The position numbers and the translations under genes were made by a program. From Psychrobacter proteolyticus (GTDB taxonomy: Bacteria; Pseudomonadota; Gammaproteobacteria; Pseudomonadales; Moraxellaceae): a stretch of 64,000 nucleotides of DNA. The stretch spans positions 725,946 through 789,945 of the forward strand of contig NZ_QLKS01000001.1 of assembly GCF_003350005.1 (NCBI RefSeq), read 5' to 3'. The stretch's first letter is position 1, and every line of letters begins with the position of its first letter. Below are positions 1 through 8,935 of this stretch, piece by piece. Below the pieces are notes generated by a model, which was given only the letters and a program-made list of their open reading frames with translations, ran no database searches and was not told the DNA's origin.

Positions 1-406
1 AAAATCTGGTCAATATGACGGTACGATTTTCCATCGCATCATTGATGGCTTCATGATTCAAGGCGGCGGAATGGACGCTGAGATGAATGAAAAACCAACC
101 AATGCACCAGTTGAGAACGAAGCTGACAACGGTCTAAAGAATAACAAAGGTACGATTGCTATGGCACGTACCCAAGATCCGCATTCAGCAACCAGCCAGT
201 TTTTCATTAACGTAAAAGACAATGATTTCCTAAACCACTCTGGCAAAAACATGCAAGGTTGGGGTTACACCGTATTTGGTAAAGTAACAAGCGGTATGGA
301 CGTTATCGAAAAAATGCGCGGCGTACCAACAGGTCGTTTCGGTATGCATGCTGATGTACCAAAAGAGCCAGTTGTTATCACTTCAGCGACCATCGTTTCT
401 GAATAA
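1..406 (+). CDS. ppiB: Peptidyl-prolyl cis-trans isomerase B (cyclophilin), 5' end missing
   Basis: This is the C-terminal part of a cyclophilin that catalyses cis-trans isomerisation of proline peptide bonds, probably in the cytoplasm. The reading frame is open from base 2, so the gene begins outside the window; about 134 residues are visible against roughly 160-170 for PpiB, so about 30 are missing. Visible family signatures are FHRII with the catalytic arginine, GFMIQGG, the [18 protein letters not shown] block and the closing [15 protein letters not shown] segment. No signal peptide can be judged because the N terminus is absent. lpxH follows 84 nt downstream in the same direction, the same neighbour pair as in Escherichia coli. 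Confidence 0.95.
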   Translation, partial: KSGQYDGTIFHRIIDGFMIQGGGMDAEMNEKPTNAPVENEADNGLKNNKGTIAMARTQDPHSATSQFFINVKDNDFLNHSGKNMQGWGYTVFGKVTSGMDVIEKMRGVPTGRFGMHADVPKEPVVITSATIVSE

Positions 407-490
407 CGATTGTTTCTAAAAAAAGTATTGCCACAGCTACCTAGGTACATAGCGTTACCAAGGTAGCGACTGTTATAAGGACAAAGATAA

Positions 491-1345
491 ATGCAAAGTT
501 TTAATCACTTAATCACGACCCGCCCTCATCAGGTGCGGCAAGTATTGATTAGCGATTTGCATTTATCGTTCGATGAGCCTGCCTTAGTGCAGGCTTTTTT
601 GGCGCTGCTTGATGACTGTCTCGCCCTGCCAGCGCTCAAACGCCTATTTATATTGGGTGATTGGTTTGAGGTCTGGCTGGGCGATGATATGTATCTGTCC
701 CTATTAAAAGAGAAAAAGTCAGAGGATGAGCAAAAAGCGCATTGGCTGACAACGCTTATCGTCAAGCTCAAGCAGTTACGTATCAATGGATGTGAGATAT
801 TGGTCATGCATGGCAATCGTGATTTTCTGTTAGGTCAGCCGTTTTGTAACCTGTTCGGTGGTGAGCTAATCAACGAGCCGTACACTTTGCCTGTTGGTCA
901 GCAGAATTATCGCTTAGAACACGGTGATGCGCTCTGTACTGATGATAAAAAATATCAGTTCTTTCGCAAAATCATGCGCAATCGTTTAACCCAGTGGTAT
1001 CTGCTTAATAAGTCACTAGAAAAACGCTTAGCCATCGCAGACAACATGCGTAAAAAAAGCCAGCAGAATAATGCGAACAAAGCTGCGCATATCATGGATG
1101 TGAATGATAAAGCCGTACGTCAAGCCATTACTAATAGTGATGCCTTATTGCACGGACATACTCATCGTCCCGATATACATCAAGCGACCGCTGATAAAAA
1201 ACGCTATGTGCTTGGTGACTGGCGCTTATTAGATACCGACACACGCCAACCTAAAGTAAGCGCTGTGATTGGCGCAGTGACAGGCGACGAGCATTCAAAT
1301 GACAAGACTGAGTTTGGATTGTTTGAGTTTAAAGCGCTGACGTAA
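491..1345 (+). CDS. lpxH: UDP-2,3-diacylglucosamine diphosphatase LpxH
   Basis: LpxH hydrolyses UDP-2,3-diacylglucosamine to lipid X and UMP, a step of lipid A synthesis at the inner membrane surface. The calcineurin-like metallophosphatase motifs appear in order: DLHLSFDEP near residue 22, GDWFEVWLGDD near 56, HGNRDFLLGQPF near 108, LEHGDALCTDD near 143 and LLHGHTHRP near 218. These give the Asp, His and Asn ligands for the dinuclear metal site. At 284 residues it is longer than the roughly 240 of E. coli LpxH; the extra length lies in the middle (a Lys/Asn-rich stretch after residue 170) and at the C terminus. AAGGACA precedes the ATG by about 8 nt. It follows ppiB and ends at a strong terminator. 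Confidence 0.95.
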   Translation: MQSFNHLITTRPHQVRQVLISDLHLSFDEPALVQAFLALLDDCLALPALKRLFILGDWFEVWLGDDMYLSLLKEKKSEDEQKAHWLTTLIVKLKQLRINGCEILVMHGNRDFLLGQPFCNLFGGELINEPYTLPVGQQNYRLEHGDALCTDDKKYQFFRKIMRNRLTQWYLLNKSLEKRLAIADNMRKKSQQNNANKAAHIMDVNDKAVRQAITNSDALLHGHTHRPDIHQATADKKRYVLGDWRLLDTDTRQPKVSAVIGAVTGDEHSNDKTEFGLFEFKALT

Positions 1346-1376
1346 TACATAGTATCTAAAAATATCTCCTAAACAT

Positions 1377-1412
1377 AAAAAGGGTCTGTTGATAGTTCAA
1401 CAGACCCTTTTT
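1377..1412. terminator. Bidirectional intrinsic terminator between lpxH and orn
   Basis: An A-rich/T-rich flanked hairpin has arms AGGGTCTGTTGA and TCAACAGACCCT around a TAGT loop, with a run of A on the left and T on the right. It lies between two convergent genes, so it can end transcription of both. Confidence 0.9.
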
Positions 1413-1477
1413 ATGTCTGCCACACTAGCTTCTCAAACTGCTTTGCAATCCAATATCTTGCTAGCTCGTCTCTAACT

Positions 1478-2065
1478 TTAAGGTATCAATTTAAAGAAAT
1501 GCTGACGATAATGTTTAAGCTCACGAATAGAATCACGAATATCATCTAGGGCCAAATGACTACCACCTTTTTCGAAGTTTCTTAAGATATCAGGACGCCA
1601 GCGGAAACAAAGCTCTTTGATTGACGACACATCAAGGTTGCGATAATGGAAGAAGCGCTCAAGCTCTGGCATTTGGCGCGCCATAAATCGACGATCTTGG
1701 CAGATAGAGTTGCCACACATAGGTGACTTACCACTATCAACCCATTTATTCAAAAATTTAATGGTTTCAGCTTCGGCTTCAGCCAATGTCACGGTACTAC
1801 GGCGCACACGATCGACTAGTCCTGACTGACCATGTTGCTTGGTATTCCAGTCATCCATTTTATTTAAGATTTGATCCGACACCTTGATAGCAAACACAGG
1901 CCCTTCGGCAAGCACATTCAAATCTTCGTCAGTGACGACAGTGGCAATCTCGATAATCTCATCGTTTAAGGTATCAAGTCCGGTCATTTCTAAATCAATC
2001 CACACCAGCCCTTTTTTGCCTTGATTTTTGATTTTAATCTTGTTGGGATGGTCACCGGTAGTCAT
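1478..2065 (-). CDS. orn: Oligoribonuclease
   Basis: Orn is the 3'-5' exoribonuclease that degrades 2-5 nt RNA fragments, including pGpG from cyclic-di-GMP breakdown, in the cytoplasm. The DEDDh exonuclease motifs are visible: [10 protein letters not shown] near the N terminus (the DxE pair), [11 protein letters not shown] in the middle and [11 protein letters not shown] near the C terminus. I choose the ATG at 2065 (195 residues) because AGGA lies about 6 nt upstream; an in-frame TTG at 2083 would add six residues but has no clear ribosome site. It is convergent with lpxH and divergent from rsgA, as in many gammaproteobacteria. Confidence 0.95.
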   Translation of the reverse strand: MTTGDHPNKIKIKNQGKKGLVWIDLEMTGLDTLNDEIIEIATVVTDEDLNVLAEGPVFAIKVSDQILNKMDDWNTKQHGQSGLVDRVRRSTVTLAEAEAETIKFLNKWVDSGKSPMCGNSICQDRRFMARQMPELERFFHYRNLDVSSIKELCFRWRPDILRNFEKGGSHLALDDIRDSIRELKHYRQHFFKLIP

Positions 2066-2297
2066 ACAATATCCTATGGTCAATAAATTTTGAGACGATT
2101 TTAAAAAACAATTTTGAAAAAACGTATTACGAGTAAATACCCGTGCTCAGACAGCATTGCAATGCGTTAATCGGTTGGTAAAATCCACAAAGAAGCTAAA
2201 TATTACAAAACCACTGTCTGCCGCAGACGCTTTAGGCTGTATGTTAGCAAATTTTCACGCTACACTTAGCAATATTTTTATAATAGGTTAAACACCC

Positions 2298-3401
2298 ATG
2301 GCATTAATCCGGCAACGCAAACTGACTAAACAACAGATTCGTCGCATCGACAAACAGCAATTGTTAAGTCAAGACAGTATCGATGATAGCTTGATGGATG
2401 GCGTGGTCATGGCGCATTACGGTAAGCAATTAGAGGTACAGGTTACTAGTCTACCTGCTGTGATACCGGTACAGCCGGAAGTGGCCCCTGATGATCCTGA
2501 GCCTTTTTGGCAGACGCTTGAGTTGGGCGACATCTGGCGCTGCCATGTGCGCACCAATCTACCAATGCTAGCCGCAGGTGACCAAGTGCGTTGGAATGCC
2601 GACTCTAATACTGGCTTTGGCCGTATCGAATCCGTCAAACCACGTACGTCACTGGTCTCTCGTCCTGATCGCTACCATAAGCTCAAGCCTGTCGCCGCCA
2701 ATGTCGATATTCTCGCCATTGTCTTTGCCCCATTGCCTGCCGCTGCACCAACCCTGATCGATCGCTATCTGGTGGTGTGCCATCATGCAGGAGTCAAACC
2801 ACTGTTGGTACTCAACAAAGCCGATTTATTAGCACAAGAAAATGGCGTCGATACCAATGAGTTACTAGCACAATACGCAGCACTTGGGTATGAGAGTGTC
2901 TTAACCTCAGTAGACTGTCCTGAAAACGTCGCCGAGAGTGATGAGCAAGAAGGCCTTGATGAGCTAAAACGCTATATAGATAAAAAGCTGGTTATCTTTG
3001 CCGGACAATCTGGCGTCGGGAAAAGTAGCCTTATCAATGCCCTACTCCCTGAGTCTGGCCAAAGCGTCAATATCATCTCGCAAAACTCTAAGCTTGGTCA
3101 ACATACCACTACCACTAGCCGCTTATTACCATTCAAACCAGACGACCTAACCCAAGGCGGTATCGTTGATACACCAGGTATTCGTGAGTATGGTATCTGG
3201 CACCTTACCCCTGACGATATCATTTCAGGCTTCGTTGAGCTGGCACCATTAGCCGGTGACTGCCAATTTCGTGATTGTCGCCACACCCATAACAGCAAAG
3301 GCTGTGCATTATGGGAAGCTGTGGCTGACGGTACCGTATTGCAGCGCCGCGTCGAAAACCTCGTCACGCTACGAGAAGAGGCAGATACCAAGCCTTATTA
3401 G
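2298..3401 (+). CDS. rsgA: Small ribosomal subunit biogenesis GTPase RsgA
   Basis: RsgA is a circularly permuted GTPase that checks and releases late 30S assembly intermediates. The permuted motif order is visible: G4 NKAD near residue 173, then G1 GQSGVGKSS near 235, then G3 DTPG near 290. An OB-fold region precedes them. The C terminus has the zinc-binding cluster in GDCQFRDCRHTHNSKGCAL, with three Cys and one His. Length (367) is typical, with a Gln/Arg/Lys-rich N-terminal start. It is transcribed divergently from orn across a 230-nt gap that should carry both promoters. Identification is secure. Confidence 0.96.
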   Translation: MALIRQRKLTKQQIRRIDKQQLLSQDSIDDSLMDGVVMAHYGKQLEVQVTSLPAVIPVQPEVAPDDPEPFWQTLELGDIWRCHVRTNLPMLAAGDQVRWNADSNTGFGRIESVKPRTSLVSRPDRYHKLKPVAANVDILAIVFAPLPAAAPTLIDRYLVVCHHAGVKPLLVLNKADLLAQENGVDTNELLAQYAALGYESVLTSVDCPENVAESDEQEGLDELKRYIDKKLVIFAGQSGVGKSSLINALLPESGQSVNIISQNSKLGQHTTTTSRLLPFKPDDLTQGGIVDTPGIREYGIWHLTPDDIISGFVELAPLAGDCQFRDCRHTHNSKGCALWEAVADGTVLQRRVENLVTLREEADTKPY

Positions 3402-3566
3402 TCGCGGCCTTATTAATAGATATCTTGATTAGGCTCACTGGTAAAATAGCGGTGCAATTATCGCCCGTTTACTATAGATGACCTTATCGGTATAATAGCG
3501 CCTTGTTCAATATCATTGGGCTGGCTTCTCAGCCTAATAGAACACTTATTTTTTTGGAGGTATGGT

Positions 3567-4022
3567 TTGGATCGTGCGCTGGAATTTGTGGGCAACCACC
3601 CGTTTTTATTTGGTATATTAGCCGTACTTGCTATCCTGTTTTTTACCATTGAAAACAAACGTAGCGGCAGAAAAATATCGCCCAACACCCTTGGCATGAT
3701 GGTCAACTCTCAAAACGCGCAGCTGATCGATATCCGCGCAAAAAAGAAGTTTGAATCAGGCTATATTCAAGGCAGCCGCAACATACCTTTCACTGATCTC
3801 AAAGACCGCTTGGAAGAGATTCGTGCGATTGAGCAGCCAGTGATTATCATCTGTGACATGGGCGTACAAGCAGGCGCTGCGATTCAGATGATTGGTAAAG
3901 ATAGTGTCTATCGCTTAGAGGGCGGTGTTGGTGGCTGGCAAGGTGCTGGCATGCCATTGGTTGGTATAAAAGATGCCAAATCAAAGACTAAAGGTAAGAC
4001 AAAGCCTAGTCTAAGCAAATAG
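3567..4022 (+). CDS. yibN: YibN-like membrane-anchored rhodanese
   Basis: This encodes a single-domain rhodanese tethered to the inner membrane; its sulfur acceptor is not known. One hydrophobic segment (about residues 13-28, HPFLFGILAVLAILFF) is followed by the rhodanese fold with LIDIRAKKKFESGYIQGSRNIPF and the active-site loop starting at Cys in CDMGVQAG. I place the start at TTG 3567 because GGAGG lies six bases upstream and the resulting N terminus matches YibN; an earlier in-frame TTG at 3516 gives 17 extra residues with no ribosome site. The order yibN-grxC-secB is the same as in E. coli, which supports the name. Confidence 0.85.
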   Translation: MDRALEFVGNHPFLFGILAVLAILFFTIENKRSGRKISPNTLGMMVNSQNAQLIDIRAKKKFESGYIQGSRNIPFTDLKDRLEEIRAIEQPVIIICDMGVQAGAAIQMIGKDSVYRLEGGVGGWQGAGMPLVGIKDAKSKTKGKTKPSLSK

Positions 4023-4085
4023 TAGGTTTGCTTAGACACAGTTCTTGGTTAGTGTTTACTACTACCTGACTGAAGATCGTAAAAT

Positions 4086-4118
4086 AAAAAGACACCTCTT
4101 GATAAGGTGTCTTTTTTT
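4086..4118 (+). terminator. Intrinsic terminator after yibN
   Basis: Arms AAAAAGACACCT and AGGTGTCTTTTT enclose an 8-nt loop and are followed by a T run. It separates yibN from grxC, so grxC probably has its own promoter. Confidence 0.88.
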
Positions 4119-4307
4119 ATGCGGCACTTATAAGGTAGCAAAGTTAAGGTGGCAAATATAATGCTGTGAAGCGTTTTAAACTGGGACGGCTTGAATTTGT
4201 CATGCTCATCCCCACTTTAGTAATGAGCATAATCAAATACATTTGCAATTTACTCATTGATAACAGATTCTACCAACTCTTAGACTATGATAATTTATCA
4301 CGCTATC

Positions 4308-4313
4308 TATAAT
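4308..4313 (+). promoter_or_regulatory. Possible -10 box for grxC
   Basis: A perfect TATAAT lies about 40 nt upstream of the grxC start, after the yibN terminator. No good -35 hexamer is visible at 16-18 bp, so this is only a candidate. Confidence 0.3.
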
Positions 4314-4352
4314 AGAGCTGTTATCTCATAAATTTATAAATAAGGATTTACC

Positions 4353-4616
4353 ATGACTGTACCTGTTAAAGTTTATACCACGCCTATCTGCCCATATTGC
4401 TCAAACGCCAAACAACTACTAAAAACCAAAGGCGTTGATTATGAAGAAATCGGCATGCACGACATGAGCAGCGAAGAGCGTCAAGCATTGATGAAAAAAA
4501 CCAATAACTACCGCACTGTGCCACAAATCTTTGTTGGTGAAACCTTTGTCGGTGGTTTTGATGAGCTAAATCAAATGAACCAGCAAGGCAAACTTGACGA
4601 GCTATTAGCAGGTTAA
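4353..4616 (+). CDS. grxC: Glutaredoxin 3
   Basis: GrxC is a small cytoplasmic glutathione-dependent dithiol oxidoreductase that reduces protein disulfides and mixed disulfides. The CPYC active site sits at residues 13-16, and the TVPQIFVG cis-proline loop and GGFDEL glutathione-binding motif follow, all in the expected positions of an 87-residue protein. AAGGA lies about 8 nt before the ATG. The gene precedes secB, a conserved gammaproteobacterial pairing. Confidence 0.96.
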   Translation: MTVPVKVYTTPICPYCSNAKQLLKTKGVDYEEIGMHDMSSEERQALMKKTNNYRTVPQIFVGETFVGGFDELNQMNQQGKLDELLAG

Positions 4617-4797
4617 TCTGCTACCTTCCTTTATGTCTATCTTTACCTATGTAAAGATAGACATAGGTGGGTTTGAGAAACAGTAGTAAGAAGTAGTGAG
4701 AAAAAATATCGAGACTTAATTTCGATTTATATTACAATGAACTTTTATTAAAATGACATTTTGTCCCATTATTTGATTCAATTTTAGAGGATTTATC

Positions 4798-5250
4798 ATG
4801 GCTGAAGAACAAGCACAACCACAATTGGCACTAGAACGCATCTATGTAAAAGATATGTCACTTGAAGTACCGGGCGCTGGTGTGTTCACAAAAGAGTGGA
4901 ACCCAGAGCTTGATATCAACTTATCTAGCAACGCTGAGAAGTTAGATGATGATCATTATCAAATCATCCTAACGGTAAGCGTTACGGCCAAAAATGCTGA
5001 AGAAGCGGCTTTCATCGCTGAAGTGCATCAAGCAGGTATCTTCTTACTAAAAGACATTCCAGAAGATCAAATTGGTCAAATATTAGGCGCATACTGCCCT
5101 AATGTGCTGTTCCCATATGCTCGTGAAGTCATCAGTGACATCGTGACTCGTGGTAGCTTTCCACAATTGCTACTAGCACCTGTCAACTTTGATCAAGCTT
5201 ACGCACAAAGCCAGCAACAAGCGCAAGTTGGCGCTGAAGGTAATGCATAA
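4798..5250 (+). CDS. secB: Protein-export chaperone SecB
   Basis: SecB is a homotetrameric cytoplasmic chaperone that keeps preproteins unfolded and delivers them to SecA. The 150-residue protein has the family core ([19 protein letters not shown] near the N terminus, [47 protein letters not shown]) and the usual Gln-rich tail. AGAGGA lies about 7 nt upstream of the ATG. It follows grxC by 181 nt and ends at a terminator. Confidence 0.97.
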   Translation: MAEEQAQPQLALERIYVKDMSLEVPGAGVFTKEWNPELDINLSSNAEKLDDDHYQIILTVSVTAKNAEEAAFIAEVHQAGIFLLKDIPEDQIGQILGAYCPNVLFPYAREVISDIVTRGSFPQLLLAPVNFDQAYAQSQQQAQVGAEGNA

Positions 5251-5303
5251 GTTTTAAATTAGAAATATGCTAACGTTGTGAGTAGCATGTTTTGATAGAA
5301 AGG

Positions 5304-5335
5304 CCGTTTACTTATGATGAGTAAACGGTTTTTTT
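5304..5335 (+). terminator. Intrinsic terminator after secB
   Basis: The stem CCGTTTACT/AGTAAACGG with a short loop is followed by seven T, 53 nt after the secB stop. Confidence 0.9.
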
Positions 5336-5373
5336 GTGGATGTTTTTTCATTAGACACAAAATCATCAGCCAT

Positions 5374-5399
5374 AAAAAAACCCTGCTGCTAAACAGGGT
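5374..5399 (-). terminator. Intrinsic terminator after adk
   Basis: On the minus strand, a GACCCTGTTT/AGCAGGGT hairpin is followed by seven T. It lies 36 nt past the adk stop and faces the secB terminator. Confidence 0.85.
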
Positions 5400-5434
5400 C
5401 TTCAATGACTGTATCGATTAGCTAAAATCGATAA

Positions 5435-6091
5435 CTAGCCTTTTAGTGCAGACAAAATTTGCTGCTTAACATCATCAATGCCTTGCGTGCCATCAAATTT
5501 ATCATAGTTAGGCGCATCATCACCTTCTTTGGCTTTATCTTGATAAAAGCCAACCAATGCTGATGTTTGCTCATGATAAGTAGACAGACGGTCGCGGATG
5601 GTCGCTTCTTGGTCATCTTCACGCTGGAGAAGCGCTTCACCAGTCACGTCATCAATACCTTCTTGCTTAGGTGGATTGTGATCAACATGATAAACACGGC
5701 CTGAGCCTGGGTGCTGGCGACGACCAGATAAGCGACTGACGATTTCATCATCAGGTACACTAATTTCAATCACATGATTGATAGCGACATCAGCATCTGC
5801 AAGTGCTTGCGCTTGAGGAATAGTGCGCGGAAAACCATCCAAAATACAACCATTGACACAATCAGGCTTAGCAATACGCTCTTTCACTAGGTTGATAATG
5901 AGGTCATCAGAAACCAAACCGCCAGCATTCATAATATCCTTGGCTTTTTTGCCAAGCTCGCTGCCTTCTTTGATTGCTGCACGCAGCATGTCGCCAGTTG
6001 ATATCTGCGGAATGTCATATTCTTTAGAAATAAACTGGGCTTGGGTACCTTTACCAGCACCTGGTGGACCTAGCAAAATAATACGCATCAT
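5435..6091 (-). CDS. adk: Adenylate kinase
   Basis: Adk interconverts ATP + AMP and 2 ADP in the cytoplasm. The P-loop [10 protein letters not shown] lies at residues 8-17, the NMP-binding region has STGDMLR, then LDGFPRT, and the long LID domain begins at [14 protein letters not shown] with no zinc Cys cluster, as in Gram-negative enzymes. The length of 218 is normal. Two adjacent ATG codons exist; the first (6091) is kept because AGGAG lies about 9 nt upstream of it, while family alignment would also allow the second (6088). No operon partner is seen. Confidence 0.97.
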   Translation of the reverse strand: MMRIILLGPPGAGKGTQAQFISKEYDIPQISTGDMLRAAIKEGSELGKKAKDIMNAGGLVSDDLIINLVKERIAKPDCVNGCILDGFPRTIPQAQALADADVAINHVIEISVPDDEIVSRLSGRRQHPGSGRVYHVDHNPPKQEGIDDVTGEALLQREDDQEATIRDRLSTYHEQTSALVGFYQDKAKEGDDAPNYDKFDGTQGIDDVKQQILSALKG

Positions 6092-6425
6092 TACACGATT
6101 CTCCTTAATAAATAGGATTTTTTGGGACTAATAAAACTCAGGGATTGGTTGATTGCAAGGCTACCTTACATTGTGGCCTTGCAAAGCTCAAGTATTTTCA
6201 TTATTGATGTGATAAGTTGGCATGACTTATCTGTTCATACATGGTCAATTTAGGATAAAAAGTAGTAGTATTGACTACGTTTGGAGTGCCCATTTATATA
6301 TCTGGGTTCACTTCACATCTCTATCAAATTAGAACAATCATAGCACTGCTGCTCGCGTCCGTACTGAGCAACAGCGTCTATATAATAAATACCATTAGTA
6401 TCAGGTATTTATAATCCTACTATGA
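6092..6425. other. Intergenic region between adk and ccmI
   Basis: This 334-bp gap should contain the adk promoter on the minus strand. A weak inverted repeat (AAATACC ... GGTATTT, about 6388-6411) could help end ccmI transcription. I see no gene, RNA or repeat here. Confidence 0.5.
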
Positions 6426-7706
6426 CTATGGCACTTGCTGATTGATTTCCACGTTGACCTGATTTTGTTCTGCGCTGATGACCACGGGGTTACCAGAGAG
6501 GTCGCCTGACTCTGCGGTAGCGTTGCCACTGTGGCTGATACGAGCGATGACCGCTAACTGTACTTTATCAGAACGAGCCGATCCTAGGGTACGCTCTGGC
6601 ATCATAGCATCAAGATCACTTAGGCTAATAACAGCTTCGCCTTGTTTGATATTGCTAATCGGTAGACGCTTAGCAGCAAATGGTGGACCACCTTTCACGT
6701 CACGTATCGCTACAAACAGCGTATCGTCAGCTTTTACCAATGGTAACAGACTAGCATTAATTTTGACTGTCACTTCGACGCCTTCAGAGGCTTGCTGCTG
6801 CTGCATGATTACATTAGCACTAAGCTCATCTAGACTTGATAGCGCTTGCGTATGATCACCTGGTTTGGCCGCGATACTGTCACGCAGACGTTTAATCCAA
6901 CCTTGCGCTTGATCGAAGTTACTAGCACGTGCTTCACCCATCGCCATAAGCATTTGTGCGCCTTCATGCTCTGGGTTTTTAGTCAATATGTTTTCTAACA
7001 CTCGGCGGCTATTGGCATCTAACTGACCTTTATTAGCAAAGAAACTAATCTGCGCATAAGTGGTCGCAATTTCTTCGTTATCAGGTGATAGACGATAAGC
7101 GCGCGACAAAGCCTCTAACGCCGAATCAGTCGCCTCTAATGACAAGAACAGCTCTGATAGGCGCATCCAGCGATTGTAGTCACTGGCATGACGATAGACG
7201 TTAGTCTGCATAGCACTAATCAGCTGATTGCCATCTTCAATTGCCCAAGCAGGTGGCTGATCGATTCTACCTGTCAGTAAGTCATCCGCCACTTGACCGA
7301 CTTTGTCCTCAGCAGCCCACAGCTCAAAGACAGGTGTGCGATCACCGACCATCAGATATGCCATGGCGGTCAATACAGGTACCCAAACCATAATAATCAA
7401 TCGGCTTTTGATACCAGGCGTAACCATCGGTGACACTTCACGCTGAGCATCCAAAAGCTGACGCTCAAGCTCAAGCTTTTGGTTTTGATAGTGATGGTCA
7501 TCAATGATACCACTGTCTTTGTCTGTTTTCAGCTCTGCTAGTCGCTCACGAAACACAGCAACGTTGATATCCAGCAGTTGATTGTCCACAGGCTTACTAT
7601 GCGAACGCGGTGCTCTTAACCACGGCTTAATGGTGATAACACCCAATAGTAGAGCGACAAGTAAACTTAGCGCAATAAATAAGCCAACAGTAGAAAATAT
7701 GGTCAT
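6426..7706 (-). CDS. ccmI: Cytochrome c maturation protein CcmI (CycH-like)
   Basis: CcmI presents apocytochrome c to the heme lyase CcmF. A hydrophobic N-terminal helix (residues about 5-27) is followed by a cytoplasmic coiled segment rich in Glu/Gln/Leu, a second membrane helix (about 104-121), then a large periplasmic region with TPR-like helices (for example ESALEALSRAYRLSPDNEE) and a C-terminal domain with the KVQLAVIARISHSG strand region. 426 residues fits the family. The start codon overlaps the ccmH stop by 4 nt, so the two are translationally coupled. It is the last gene of the ccmFGHI block. Confidence 0.9.
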   Translation of the reverse strand: MTIFSTVGLFIALSLLVALLLGVITIKPWLRAPRSHSKPVDNQLLDINVAVFRERLAELKTDKDSGIIDDHHYQNQKLELERQLLDAQREVSPMVTPGIKSRLIIMVWVPVLTAMAYLMVGDRTPVFELWAAEDKVGQVADDLLTGRIDQPPAWAIEDGNQLISAMQTNVYRHASDYNRWMRLSELFLSLEATDSALEALSRAYRLSPDNEEIATTYAQISFFANKGQLDANSRRVLENILTKNPEHEGAQMLMAMGEARASNFDQAQGWIKRLRDSIAAKPGDHTQALSSLDELSANVIMQQQQASEGVEVTVKINASLLPLVKADDTLFVAIRDVKGGPPFAAKRLPISNIKQGEAVISLSDLDAMMPERTLGSARSDKVQLAVIARISHSGNATAESGDLSGNPVVISAEQNQVNVEINQQVP

Positions 7707-8266
7707 TTTTTGCCCCCAAGGCTTGTAGTGTCGTCTTCGTCATCGTTATTGGCTCGTGACAATAAGCGAGCAAGTTCTGCTTTTTCAGCGGCAGACAACG
7801 CTTTGACATGGTTGTCTACTGCTACACCACTCTCGCCGCTGGCAACAAGCTGACGGCGTTTACTTTGCCAAAACCAACCGACCAATAAAACGAGCAATAA
7901 TAATGGTGGGAAAAACCATAAGATCCATGTTGAAGGACGTACTGGTGGCTTATAACTGATAAAGTCGCCATAACGCTCTTGCATATAGGCTCGAATTTCG
8001 CCATCACTACGACCATCTTTTATCAAATCATAGGTTTTTTGCTTTAAGTCTTGGGCAATGGGTGCATCAGACCCTGCCAAATTTTGGTTTTGGCATTTTG
8101 GGCAGCGCAGCTCTTCGATGAGACCGCGATACTGGGCTTCTTGTTGCACAGAGTCAAAATCATAGACATCAATGGCAGCAAAGCTTGCCATGCTGAATAG
8201 ACAGGCGATAAACAAGCTTGCTAACTTTATGGTCGCCTTTCTTATTTGGTAGGCTATCATTTGCAC
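7703..8266 (-). CDS. ccmH: Cytochrome c maturation protein CcmH (thiol oxidoreductase)
   Basis: CcmH helps reduce and hold the CXXCH cysteines of apocytochrome c before heme attachment. The N terminus is a signal-like hydrophobic segment ending in MASFAAID. The diagnostic LRCPKCQNQNLAGSDAPIA motif carries the redox Cys pair at about residues 54-57. One membrane helix (WILWFFPPLLLLVLLVGWFW, about 113-132) follows, and the C-terminal cytoplasmic tail is charged. At 187 residues it is the short form lacking a fused TPR domain, consistent with a separate ccmI next to it. It overlaps ccmG by 10 nt. Confidence 0.93.
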   Translation of the reverse strand: MQMIAYQIRKATIKLASLFIACLFSMASFAAIDVYDFDSVQQEAQYRGLIEELRCPKCQNQNLAGSDAPIAQDLKQKTYDLIKDGRSDGEIRAYMQERYGDFISYKPPVRPSTWILWFFPPLLLLVLLVGWFWQSKRRQLVASGESGVAVDNHVKALSAAEKAELARLLSRANNDDEDDTTSLGGKK

Positions 8267-8934
8267 GCCTCCGCAACTTGGCTCGGATCTGGACTGACCC
8301 CATTATTACTAGCGTCATTGAGCACCATCAAGCAAGGCGTGATACGACTTTGCCAATTGCTCTCATTGATCTCACCGATGATATGCTGACGAATAATCCC
8401 ATCTCCATCGACGATGAAAGTCTCAGGTGCACCGGTCAGACCTAAGTCAAGAGCGAACTGCCCTGACAAATCCTGAATAGACATAGAGAACGGGTCGCCA
8501 CCGCGATTCAGATACCCTAACGCATCACCAATATCATCTTTGTAGTTTACGCCCACCAAGTTAACACCGCGCTCTTCTAGTTTCATTAGAAAAGGATGCT
8601 CAATGATACAAGTTGGACACCAAGAGCCCCAGATATTCATGAGGAATGGCTTATCTGGCAAGTTGTCATTGGTCATGATACGACTGGTATCTGATAATAA
8701 TGGCAGCTCAAAGTCAGGTACTGGACGCTCAAGTGCTGTATTGGTCACGATATCAGTCGGCTTGCCCAAACGCATATAGAGCATAGCGACCAAACCAATA
8801 AAAATAACCAGAGGAATCAAAAACCCAATTTTAAGTTTTTTCTTAGTTTTTACTTTATTGCTGCTTGCAACTTTAAGGTCGCTGACAGATTCTTGCTGAG
8901 CTTTTTTATCAGATTCATTGTTTGAGGTAGTCAT
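8257..8934 (-). CDS. ccmG: Thiol:disulfide interchange protein DsbE/CcmG
   Basis: CcmG is a membrane-anchored periplasmic thioredoxin-like protein that reduces apocytochrome c. A cytoplasmic Lys-rich tail of about 35 residues precedes one membrane helix (IGFLIPLVIFIGLVAMLYMRL). The thioredoxin fold carries WGSWCPTCIIEHP with the WCPTC active site, and GAPETFIVDGDGIIR with the cis-proline. The N-terminal extension before the helix is longer than in E. coli CcmG. ccmF lies immediately upstream (1-nt gap) and ccmH overlaps downstream, so this is one transcription unit. Confidence 0.94.
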   Translation of the reverse strand: MTTSNNESDKKAQQESVSDLKVASSNKVKTKKKLKIGFLIPLVIFIGLVAMLYMRLGKPTDIVTNTALERPVPDFELPLLSDTSRIMTNDNLPDKPFLMNIWGSWCPTCIIEHPFLMKLEERGVNLVGVNYKDDIGDALGYLNRGGDPFSMSIQDLSGQFALDLGLTGAPETFIVDGDGIIRQHIIGEINESNWQSRITPCLMVLNDASNNGVSPDPSQVAEACK

Positions 8935-8935
8935 A